From: Sandaracinobacter neustonicus
GTDB lineage: Bacteria; Pseudomonadota; Alphaproteobacteria; Sphingomonadales; Sphingomonadaceae
Length of the DNA: 64,000 nucleotides
Assembly (NCBI RefSeq): GCF_006385875.1
Contig: NZ_VFSU01000034.1
Location: forward strand, 124,001-188,000
Direction of reading: 5' to 3'
Each line of letters begins with the position of its first letter. The stretch's first letter is position 1. The position numbers and the translations under genes are program-made. Positions 25,558-33,287 of the stretch are shown here, piece by piece. The notes beneath the pieces were generated by a model. The model saw only the letters and a program-made list of their open reading frames with translations, was not told the DNA's origin and searched no databases.

Positions 25558-25948
25558 ATTCTGCCGGCTGCCGCGATAGACAGTCCGCAAAATTCTCTAA
25601 CGATTTCAACGAGCGAGAAGGCAAAATTAGCCAACCCAACCTGTTGATAACAAAGACATCTTGGACTCCAGTCGGGACCACCACCCTTATTGTCGAGACC
25701 GGTTTAAACTGACTCGAAAACCCGCTTATAGTGCTCACGATAAACTCGTGGGCGATCGTACTGCGTGGCAGCATGATTCTCGAGCGAACTGAAGCAGCCG
25801 ATCGAGCTGGTTCGAGCGCTTGGCGTAAGGATCTCCCGACCGCGTCAGCGAGTTTGAAATCGGCGTCGCGGTATTCGCCGCCGACATCGCCGCCGTTTCC
25901 GCTTTTGCACTCGCTCGCTGATACCCTCCGGTCGTTCATACGGGTAAA
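25558..25948. other. Gene-free spacer upstream of the initiator-like gene
   Basis: I see no credible coding frame here. The part next to the gene (25590-25720) is richer in A and T than the rest of the island and holds TGTTGATAACA at 25650-25660, which could fit a promoter or a melting region of an origin. Nothing more can be supported. Confidence 0.4.
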
Positions 25949-25977
25949 CCGGCTTCCCGGAGATATTGGGAAGCCGG
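25949..25977. terminator. GC-rich hairpin next to the recombinase remnant
   Basis: CCGGCTTCCC (25949-25958) pairs exactly with GGGAAGCCGG (25968-25977) around a 9-base loop. On the plus strand AGTTTTC follows; on the minus strand GGTTTACC follows. It lies 5 bases past the stop of the recombinase remnant and fits its terminator. Confidence 0.6.
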
Positions 25978-25982
25978 AGTTT

Positions 25983-26115
25983 TCAAATTTCGGTTCGCTC
26001 GGACGGTGTCAGGGCGTCATCGACATCTACGCCGAGGTATCTGACGGCATTTCGATATTGGTATGGCCGAGCAGGATTTGCACGCCTCGAAGATCGCACG
26101 TGGCCTTCGTAAACT
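25983..26115 (-). pseudogene. 3' end of a tyrosine recombinase/integrase, frameshifted remnant
   Basis: The minus strand reads LRGVQILLGHTNIE in one frame and, one base off, AVRYLGVDVDDALTPSERTE plus I and a TGA stop at 25985-25983. Together these match the C-terminal end of integrases of the form LRAVQLLLGHTKIESTVRYLG, including the catalytic histidine (LLGHT) and tyrosine (VRYL). About one base is missing near 26046 and nothing of the rest of the gene was found upstream. The remnant sits between the mobility genes and the next chromosomal-type gene, so it probably marks an old integration edge. Confidence 0.75.
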
Positions 26116-26158
26116 TGCATCAGGCTGGGTCATGGTCGATCCTCTTTCAGGATGAAGG

Positions 26159-27016
26159 TCAGGCCCAGCTGTTGGCGGCGGCGCTTTCGTCGCCGAAATC
26201 GGTGGAGCGGGTCAGCGCATCCCAGGCGTCATATTCCGCCGCGAGTTCGGCCAGCTTGCGGTCCACCAGCGTGCGGGCGTCCGAGCCCAGCAGCAGGTGC
26301 GCAGGCGGGTTGTCGCTGCTCACCAGCTTCACCACCGCCTCGCCCAGCTTTGCGGGATTGCCGATCTGCTTGCCGCTCATGGCAAGCCGCTTTTCGCGGA
26401 TCGGGTCCATCAGCGCATCATAATCGGCGATAGCTCGCGGGGCGCGGTTCATGGAGCGCCCGGCCCAGTCGGTGCGGAACGAACCCGGCGCTACCGCCGT
26501 CACATGGATGCCCAGCCCCTTCACTTCCTTGCCCAGCGCTTCGGAAAGCCCCTCCAGCGCGAATTTGGAGCCATGGTAGAAGCTGAGGCCGGGCAGCGTG
26601 ATCAGGCCACCCATCGAAGTGATGTTGATGATATGCCCTGCGCGACGCTTGCGCATGGCGGGCAGCACCGCCTGCGCCACCGCGACGGCACCAAAGACAT
26701 TCACCTCGAACTGGCGGCGCAGGTCTGCCATCGTCGATTCCTCGAACGTGCCTTCATGGCCGTAGCCCGCGTTGTTCACCAGAACGTCGATCGGGCCGAC
26801 CTCGCGTTCCACCCGGTCGATCGCCGGCCGGATGGCGGGCTCGTCGGTCACATCCAGAATGATGCCGAACGACCGGCCGGGGACCAGTGCCGTGAAGGCC
26901 GCCTGCTGCTCCTCGCCGCGCAGCGTTCCGACCACCCGGTCGCCAGCCGCCAGCGCCGCATCGGCAATCGCCCGGCCAAAGCCGGAGCTTACGCCGGTGA
27001 TGAACCATGTCTTCAT
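26159..27016 (-). CDS. SDR-family NAD(P)-dependent oxidoreductase
   Basis: The 285-residue protein is a classical short-chain dehydrogenase/reductase: cofactor motif TGVSSGFGR at 7-15, NNAGYGHEG, the catalytic serine in INITSMGG and YHGSK for the tyrosine and lysine. ATG at 27016 is preceded by AGGAG at 8 bases, which decides the start over the longer frame. The substrate is unknown; relatives are often annotated only as oxidoreductases. It ends 44 bases from the recombinase remnant, so it is the first gene outside the likely island. Confidence 0.9.
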   Translation of the reverse strand: MKTWFITGVSSGFGRAIADAALAAGDRVVGTLRGEEQQAAFTALVPGRSFGIILDVTDEPAIRPAIDRVEREVGPIDVLVNNAGYGHEGTFEESTMADLRRQFEVNVFGAVAVAQAVLPAMRKRRAGHIINITSMGGLITLPGLSFYHGSKFALEGLSEALGKEVKGLGIHVTAVAPGSFRTDWAGRSMNRAPRAIADYDALMDPIREKRLAMSGKQIGNPAKLGEAVVKLVSSDNPPAHLLLGSDARTLVDRKLAELAAEYDAWDALTRSTDFGDESAAANSWA

Positions 27017-27168
27017 AAGGACTTCTCCTGATCTGGATGACGGTGTTGCCGTCGCCACTGCTATATGCACCGGCAAGGCCGTCGATGAGAGGCCAGCAGC
27101 CGCGTGCCTATTGTTTCATCCCGATTTCTTGGTGCCTCAGCGGTCCGGGGGCCGGGGCGGCGTGTTGA

Positions 27169-28251
27169 TCAGCGGTTTCGCGTTCGGTCTACGAAACGCA
27201 GGATCGGCCGCAGAGCCGCACCTCGGACACGCTGCTTCAACGTCTGTGGCCGATGCACCTCCGGGGCCGATGGGGTCTCTCCCGGTGCGGCGAAGCGGGG
27301 AAACAGCGACAGTGCGTTCGCCCGACAGACTGCGCTCCGCTGCTGCGAGTCCCACAGGGGCAGAGTGTCGACCTCCTTGACCTGAAGGGCCGTGACAGGC
27401 GCAGGGGCGAAGGGAAAGTCGCTGCCGAACAGGATGTGGCTGTGATCGACCAGTTGCCCGAGCGCCGCCATCGCGAATGGAGACGGCGAGAGCGCCGTGT
27501 CGAAGTAGAAACGGCGCATATAGGTCAGCACGCCTTGCGGCGCGCGTTCGGCGAAGGCCGGCATCATATTGGCCAGCGACAGTCGCCACGCCGCATAGGG
27601 CAGGAAGCCGCCGGCATGGGCCAGAATCCAGCGGATTCGCGGATAGCGCTCCGGCACGCCCATCAGGATCAGGTTGAGCGAGGCCCGCGTGGTGTCGCAC
27701 AGGAACTCCATCAGGAATCCGGGCATGTTGAGGCCCAGCGTCTCGCTGCTCGGATGGAGGTTCGGGTGGATGAAGACCACTGCGGAGCGCCGATCCAGCT
27801 CTGCCATCAGTTCCTCGAAGCGTGGATCGCCCAGAAAGACGCCGTCCACGCTGCCCAGAAGCACCACGCCGTCTGCGCCCAGTACATCCAGCGCATGGAT
27901 GGCCTCTGCGCACGCGGCGGCGGTGAACGGCATGGGAAGGATGGCGAACGATCCGAAGCGGCCCGGATGGCGCGCGGCCATGTCGGCGGAAAACTCGTTG
28001 CAGGCGCGCGCCAGAGACCGGGCTGCGGCCTCGTCGGCGAAGCGGACGCCGGGCGCGGAGACGGAGGTGATCGCCGTTCCGATGCCATGCAGGTCCATGA
28101 TGTCCAGCGACTGCTGCGGGCTCCATTTGGGAACCGGCCCTCCGGCCATGTCGGAGATGCCGTGCCGGGCCAGCGCCTCCAGCAGGGCAGGGGGCAGCAG
28201 GTGATGGTGGACGTCGATCCGCCCGGAAGCCTTTGGTGGGGAAGGGCTCAT
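27169..28251 (-). CDS. Amidohydrolase-2 family protein (ACMSD/resorcylate decarboxylase-like)
   Basis: The 360-residue protein has the metal-site features of this family: DVHHHLLP at 13-20, FIHPNLHP in the middle, WILAHAGG and FGSDFPF near the C-terminus. Members are metal-dependent hydrolases or non-oxidative decarboxylases acting on aromatic acids or ring-cleavage products. The substrate cannot be fixed from sequence. It lies 25 bases downstream of the sulfatase gene on the same strand and is probably in one transcript with it, next to an aromatic ring-cleavage operon. Confidence 0.85.
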   Translation of the reverse strand: MSPSPPKASGRIDVHHHLLPPALLEALARHGISDMAGGPVPKWSPQQSLDIMDLHGIGTAITSVSAPGVRFADEAAARSLARACNEFSADMAARHPGRFGSFAILPMPFTAAACAEAIHALDVLGADGVVLLGSVDGVFLGDPRFEELMAELDRRSAVVFIHPNLHPSSETLGLNMPGFLMEFLCDTTRASLNLILMGVPERYPRIRWILAHAGGFLPYAAWRLSLANMMPAFAERAPQGVLTYMRRFYFDTALSPSPFAMAALGQLVDHSHILFGSDFPFAPAPVTALQVKEVDTLPLWDSQQRSAVCRANALSLFPRFAAPGETPSAPEVHRPQTLKQRVRGAALRPILRFVDRTRNR

Positions 28252-28276
28252 GCGTTTGTCCGTGTCATGGGCGGCG

Positions 28277-30016
28277 TCAGGCGCGCCAGATGAAGTCCGG
28301 GCCGGGCATATGCCGGCCGTCGTCGATGCCGATCTCCCGCGCGATCAGCCGATTGAGCTTGGCGTTCATCAGCAGGATCAGATCACGGGCCGCTTCCGGG
28401 TTCGCCGCGAGATTGCGGGTTTCGCCCGGGTCCGTTTCGGTATCGTAAAGTTCCAGATCGTTGCGCGCGACAAGGTCTTCCCACGCAAGCGGGGTGTTGT
28501 GACCAGTCGGCGCAAAGTAGCGCGCGAACTTGTATCGCCCGTCGAAAACCCCGCGCATCTGGCCCCGCTTGGATAAAACACCGCGAAACTCCGGCTTGAC
28601 CAGCGCTGTCAGGCTGAGCGCCTGCCCGCGCTTGCGCGCTTCCTCGAAGGCGAGGGACGCCAGATGGTCCTGATAGATCAGGCTGGTCCAGTGCAGCAGA
28701 AGCCCGTCGCCCGTCTGGCGCGGGTCCTCCTGCGCCGGATCGAGAATCACGGTGCTGAGGTCACGCCCGACGAGTTCGGGAACGTCCTGCCGGACCGCTG
28801 CCGGCGCAACGCCGGCCAGCCCCAGCAATGTCGGAACCATGTCGATATGGCTGGCGAGCGTGGGGGTGGAAACCCCGCCCGGCCGCGACGGGTGCCGCAC
28901 CAGCAGCGGGATTTGCGTCGCCTCCCGATAGGGAAGAACGCCCTTCCCCCTGATTCCGTGCACGCCCAGCATCTCGCCATGATCGGCGGTGAGGACCACG
29001 ATGGTGCGGTCGGCCTGTCCGCTGGCGTCCAGCGCATCCAGCAGGCGCACGATGTGGGCATCGCTCTCGCGAATGCAGTTGTAGTAGTAGTTCACGAACT
29101 CTGCGGCGGCTGCGCTGTCCTGCATATCCAGTTGGCCCAGCGCATACTCGTCCGTCAGCGCATACTCCGCTGCGGCAGGCAGTTGGCTACCGGGCGCGAC
29201 TGGCCCGAAGTTGGCGGGCGGCGGATAGCCGAGCGCTTCCCGGTAGAGCGGCGTATCCGGCGGACGCGAAAGCGCATCGGGGTAGAGGATCTTGCGCGTC
29301 GCGGTCATTTTCGGGCCGGACGTGTAGTACATGATGTCGTGCGGGTTCAGGATGTTGACGGCGGCGAACCATGGCGTCTGCGCCGACTTCTGCCGCTCCA
29401 GAAAGGCGACGGCCTTGTCGGTCGTCTGGCCGTCCTCGTCATGCCCTCCAAGGGGGCCGTCGATCTCGTGGCCGGTCCCCGTCTCATCGAAGCCATAGCT
29501 GAGGATTTCGGCCTGAACCTCCGCCTCGGACAGCGCCTTGCGGCGGGGGCCATGGAGCTTGCTCAGATGCCACTTGCCGAAATAGGCGGCGTGATAACCG
29601 GCCGCGCGCATCAGCGTGCCCAGTGTCGGCACGTCCGTCTTCAACTCCGGCGCATAGGGCAGCGGCATATTCTCCCACACGCCGTTCCGCTGGGAATGCT
29701 GGCCGGTGTAGAGGATCGCCCGCGCGGTCGCACAGACCGGCGACGGCGTGAAGGCGCGGGTGAACGAGAGAGATTCCCGCAGCAACCGGGCACGACCGGG
29801 GCAGTGGCGCTCGATGAACCCCTTGGGCAGCAGCGACCAGGCCTGTTCCTGATCGGTGGTCACCAGAAGGATATTATAGGGTTTCGCGCCCTTTGCGACA
29901 GGCAGCCGAAGATTGGGCTGACCGGCCGGGCGGGTCGCCATCCACACCGCCGCGGCGCTTGCGACTGTCAGCGCACCCGCGCCCGCGAGCAGCTTTCGGC
30001 GCGACCAGAGCCTCAT
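28277..30016 (-). CDS. Exported sulfatase with unusual active-site motif
   Basis: The 579-residue protein begins with a Tat signal (SRRKLLAGAGALTVASAAAV) and carries the sulfatase fold: TTDQEQAW, the maturation region PVCATARAILYTGQ, GKWHL and VLTADHGEMLG. In sulfatases the formylglycine precursor sits in C/S-x-P-x-R or C/S-x-A-x-R; here it is C95-A-T97-A-R99, with threonine where proline or alanine is usual. GGAGG upstream of the ATG at 30016 supports the start. It would release sulfate from an ester in the periplasm. It shares a divergent control region with the TetR gene. Confidence 0.88.
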   Translation of the reverse strand: MRLWSRRKLLAGAGALTVASAAAVWMATRPAGQPNLRLPVAKGAKPYNILLVTTDQEQAWSLLPKGFIERHCPGRARLLRESLSFTRAFTPSPVCATARAILYTGQHSQRNGVWENMPLPYAPELKTDVPTLGTLMRAAGYHAAYFGKWHLSKLHGPRRKALSEAEVQAEILSYGFDETGTGHEIDGPLGGHDEDGQTTDKAVAFLERQKSAQTPWFAAVNILNPHDIMYYTSGPKMTATRKILYPDALSRPPDTPLYREALGYPPPANFGPVAPGSQLPAAAEYALTDEYALGQLDMQDSAAAAEFVNYYYNCIRESDAHIVRLLDALDASGQADRTIVVLTADHGEMLGVHGIRGKGVLPYREATQIPLLVRHPSRPGGVSTPTLASHIDMVPTLLGLAGVAPAAVRQDVPELVGRDLSTVILDPAQEDPRQTGDGLLLHWTSLIYQDHLASLAFEEARKRGQALSLTALVKPEFRGVLSKRGQMRGVFDGRYKFARYFAPTGHNTPLAWEDLVARNDLELYDTETDPGETRNLAANPEAARDLILLMNAKLNRLIAREIGIDDGRHMPGPDFIWRA

Positions 30017-30185
30017 GGCTTTCCTCCGTCACCCGTTGCGGGTCGATCACGGCCTCCATCCGCCCGCGCGCGGAACCGAAGCGGCCAGCCGACGTCGACG
30101 GGCGCGGGAAACGCGGTGCGCGTCGGTGAAAAAGCCATTTTCTCCCCAAAATCTTGCATTAGACTAATTATGTTATGTTTAGACA

Positions 30186-30203
30186 GATATGATCAAAAAT
30201 ATC
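30186..30203. promoter_or_regulatory. TGATCA-centred site between sulfatase and TetR genes
   Basis: GATATGATCAAAAATATC has 5-bp inverse arms (GATAT, ATATC) and contains TGATCA. A closely similar site lies upstream of the dioxygenase operon at 37382-37397. It is in the 228-bp divergent spacer, the expected place for a TetR operator. Confidence 0.5.
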
Positions 30204-30244
30204 AATAGCGCGTCACATTGCCATCCGCTTAATAATCCCGACTG

Positions 30245-30916
30245 ATGACACCCCAACCCAGACGCGCGATGACCTCAGCACGCCGCCGAATGCGCGAGGC
30301 TGCAATTCGTCTGTTCGCCGAAAAGGGATCGACCCAGGTCTCCATGAGCGAACTGGCGCAGGCCGCCGGGGTCGCGCGCGGCACGGCGCACAACAATCTG
30401 GAATCGACGGACGCCTTCTTTCGGGAGATCGCCAGCGAACTGGCCGACGAGATGAATGATCGCATCACCATCAGTTCCGAGGGCGTCAGCGATCCCACCC
30501 GCCGCCTCGCGCTGGCCATTCGTTTCTACATCCGCCGCGCGCACGAAGAGCCCGATTGGGGCCGCTTCCTTCTGCGCTTTGCAATCAGCGAACAGGCCCT
30601 TCAGGCCTTCTGGCTTGGGCAACCGGTGCAGGATCTGGCCAACGGTCAGCAAAGTGGCGCCTTTCACTTCCGGCCGGACCAGATACCCTCGGCCATCAGC
30701 TTCATCGCGGGCAGCGTGCTGGGCGCAATACTGCTGGTGCTGGATGGCCACAGAACCTGGCGTGACGCGGGGCAGGACGCGGTGGAGTTTGTCCTCAGGG
30801 CAATCGGCGTCCCCGGCGAGGCCGCGCGAGAACAGGCGATCAGCGATCTGCCACCGTTGCGAGAGCTTCCTTCGCCGCCCACACGCTCACGCAAGGGCGA
30901 CGTCGCCGCGGCCTGA
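30245..30916 (+). CDS. TetR-family transcription regulator
   Basis: The 223-residue protein has the TetR helix-turn-helix at about 10-60 (REAAIRLFAEKG, then MSELAQAAGVARGTAHNN) and a helical ligand domain. It diverges from the sulfatase gene and its last 30 bases overlap the 3' end of the hydroxylase gene. It probably controls the flanking catabolic genes, possibly through the TGATCA-centred sites. The ligand is unknown. There is no clear ribosome binding site before the ATG at 30245. Confidence 0.88.
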   Translation: MTPQPRRAMTSARRRMREAAIRLFAEKGSTQVSMSELAQAAGVARGTAHNNLESTDAFFREIASELADEMNDRITISSEGVSDPTRRLALAIRFYIRRAHEEPDWGRFLLRFAISEQALQAFWLGQPVQDLANGQQSGAFHFRPDQIPSAISFIAGSVLGAILLVLDGHRTWRDAGQDAVEFVLRAIGVPGEAAREQAISDLPPLRELPSPPTRSRKGDVAAA

Positions 30917-32530
30917 CACTGCGGCATCCTCCGGTCGGGCCGGGTGCGTCCGCGTGTCGCCGAGCAGATTCAGGGCAGCGTCTACCAGTTCGGCAGCAGT
31001 GTTTGCCGGTCCGTCGACAAGAACCACGCGGTCGGGCCGCACGATCGCCGCCCAACCGATCGGCGCGGCCTTCGGGGTCAAGGTTCCGTCGACATCCTCG
31101 AAGGTGCCGGGGCCTGCGCATGGGCGGCCCGCGTGACAGAAATGGACGAGGCCATAGCCGCGCGCAGACCAGAGCCGCCGCAGATCGGGCGGAAGCATCG
31201 TTCCGGGGTCGACGCCGAACCCCACCAGACAGAAGGAAGACCCGAGCGCCTCGTCACTGCGCACGAGCGCACCCGTCTGCAACCGGACCCAGCCTTGCGG
31301 GATTTGCGCGCCCCGCACCAGCAGCCCGCCCCCGCGCCCCTTCACAAACAGGCCATCGCGAAAGCGGTTCTGCGGCTTCACGCCCAGTTCGTCGAGGAAC
31401 CGGCGCAGCATCGGAACTCCGCGCAGCCCGCGCATCAGGCCGTGCGCCGCGATGGCCTGCAGGGCACTGCGGGGCATGACCAGCCCGCCCATGAACTTGG
31501 CGAGACCAATCATCGCCCGCGCGTGCGGGCGGCGTTCGGTGTCATAGCTGGTCAGGATCTGCGGGAGAGCCTCACCTTTGACGATTGCCGCAAGCTTCCA
31601 CGACAGGTTCGCCGCGTCCCGCAGGCCGGCGACCAGACCCTGACCGACAAAGGGGGGCGTGATGTGCGCCGCATCGCCCGCCAGCACGATCCGCCCGCGG
31701 GCAAAGGCCTCGCAGCAGCGGGCGTGGAAGCGATAGACGGCCCGCCGTTCGATCTTCAACTCATCGGGCCTGAGCCACGGCCGCAACAGCTCGGCGACGC
31801 GCGCGTCGCTTTCCATCATCTCGCGGGTTTCGCCGGGCCTCAGCATGAACTCCCAGCGCTCGCGTCCGACGGGCGCAGGCATATGCGGCGTCGGACGTCT
31901 GGGATCACAGATAAACTCGATGTGATCGATGGGCGACGGCACATCGAGCGCATCGACGATCAGCCAGTCCTCGGCATAGGTCTGGCCCGTGAAATTCTGC
32001 CCGATCACGCCGCGCACGAACGACGTAGCGCCATCGGCCCCGACGAGATAGGCGCTGCGAATGCGCGTTGCCCGGCCCTGACCGTCGCGCACCATCGTGA
32101 CGACGCCGTCCTCAGTTTCCGTAATCGCCGTCGCCTCGCACCCGGTCAGGACACGCACCGTTGCAAGGGTGTCGACCCGCTTGCGCAGGGCGGCTTCCAG
32201 GTCCGGCTGGGCGAAGGTGACGAGCTTTGGATGGCCGTCGATGGCGCCGGCGGTGTTCACCTGACCGAACTGCCCCACGAACGGCGAATGCATCTTCACA
32301 TAGGGAATGGCGAGGCGCGGAAAGGAGTCGTCGCTGAGGCCCGCCATCTGCAGGATGCGCAGCGCCTCGTTGTCGAGGGCGATGGCGCGCGGCTGCAGGC
32401 TCATCGCCTCGGCCTTGTCGATGATGATCGTCTCGATCCCATAGCGCCCGAGCAGGCACGCCACGGCAGCACCGACGGGGCCATAGCCGACGACGAGCAC
32501 CGCCGTCTCGATTTCGGTGAGATTGGTCAT
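30887..32530 (-). CDS. FAD-dependent aromatic hydroxylase (MhpA-like)
   Basis: The 547-residue flavin monooxygenase has the FAD dinucleotide motif VVGYGPVGAAVACLLGRYG at about 13-31, the DG motif in VGADGATSFVR, and GRIVLAGDAAHITPPFVGQG for flavin binding. It is closest in layout to 3-(3-hydroxyphenyl)propionate hydroxylase and related phenol hydroxylases, which add an ortho hydroxyl to prepare a ring for meta cleavage. It is the last gene of a compact minus-strand operon that also encodes an extradiol dioxygenase, which fits this role. The exact substrate is not known. Confidence 0.88.
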   Translation of the reverse strand: MTNLTEIETAVLVVGYGPVGAAVACLLGRYGIETIIIDKAEAMSLQPRAIALDNEALRILQMAGLSDDSFPRLAIPYVKMHSPFVGQFGQVNTAGAIDGHPKLVTFAQPDLEAALRKRVDTLATVRVLTGCEATAITETEDGVVTMVRDGQGRATRIRSAYLVGADGATSFVRGVIGQNFTGQTYAEDWLIVDALDVPSPIDHIEFICDPRRPTPHMPAPVGRERWEFMLRPGETREMMESDARVAELLRPWLRPDELKIERRAVYRFHARCCEAFARGRIVLAGDAAHITPPFVGQGLVAGLRDAANLSWKLAAIVKGEALPQILTSYDTERRPHARAMIGLAKFMGGLVMPRSALQAIAAHGLMRGLRGVPMLRRFLDELGVKPQNRFRDGLFVKGRGGGLLVRGAQIPQGWVRLQTGALVRSDEALGSSFCLVGFGVDPGTMLPPDLRRLWSARGYGLVHFCHAGRPCAGPGTFEDVDGTLTPKAAPIGWAAIVRPDRVVLVDGPANTAAELVDAALNLLGDTRTHPARPEDAAVSGRGDVALA

Positions 32531-32537
32531 CGGTTGC

Positions 32538-33287
32538 TCAGCTTCCGGCCACGATGCGCTCGGCCAGCGCCGGGGCGATCCGGTTCAGCAGGGGAAGGAA
32601 CTTCACCTTGCCGGGGTATATGGTGGGCTTGCCCTTGCGCGCGCCGGCCAGTGTCTGGGCGACCACGTCCTGCGGCGGCATCTTCGGCACGCTCCGATGC
32701 CGGACGGAAGGTGTGTCGACGACGGGGGGGCAGACCTCCGTCACCGAGATTTCGAGCGGGGCAAGGGTGCGCCGAAGGGTCGTGGTCAGGCTGTGCAGCG
32801 CGGCCTTGGACGCCGAATAGAGGGGCACGCGTGCAGACGGCACCAGCCCATAGCCCGACCCGACAACGATGAGACAGGAGGGCGCGCCCGCCTTCAGGAG
32901 CGGAAGAAACTCGGCGATGAGGTTGACCGCGCCTTCGTAGTTGACCCTGATTTCGCCGGTCAGGTCGGCGCACATGTCCAGACCCGCCAGATCGACCTCG
33001 CGGGAGCCGCCGGCGTTGCTGACGAGCAGATCGATGCGGCCATGGGCTTCACGCACCATCGTGGCGAACGCCTGCACAGAGGGGCGATCCGTCACGTCGC
33101 ACGGGATGGCCTCCACCTTCGGAAGCGCATCCTTCAATTGCCCGAGGCGTCCGGTGTCGCGCCCGCAGGCATAGACCGCGTAGCCCTCGCCCAACAGTTG
33201 CGCGACGAAGGCCCGGCCGATGCCCGAGGAGCCGCCGCTGACCACCGCGATCCGCACAGCGGGCTTGACGGCCTTGTCGCCGGTCAT
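32538..33287 (-). CDS. SDR-family oxidoreductase
   Basis: The 249-residue short-chain dehydrogenase has SGGSSGIGRAF (cofactor), SNAGG, the catalytic serine in VVGSGYG and YSASK. Its start overlaps the stop of the ligase gene by four bases, and its stop lies 7 bases before the hydroxylase gene, so it is a central member of the catabolic operon. It may oxidise an alcohol or dihydrodiol intermediate; this is inferred from context. Confidence 0.88.
   Translation of the reverse strand: MTGDKAVKPAVRIAVVSGGSSGIGRAFVAQLLGEGYAVYACGRDTGRLGQLKDALPKVEAIPCDVTDRPSVQAFATMVREAHGRIDLLVSNAGGSREVDLAGLDMCADLTGEIRVNYEGAVNLIAEFLPLLKAGAPSCLIVVGSGYGLVPSARVPLYSASKAALHSLTTTLRRTLAPLEISVTEVCPPVVDTPSVRHRSVPKMPPQDVVAQTLAGARKGKPTIYPGKVKFLPLLNRIAPALAERIVAGS

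Noticed and set aside
25731-26423. Plus-strand frame of 230 codons at the island edge
   Set aside because: It runs over the recombinase remnant and the SDR gene in antisense and shows no domain.
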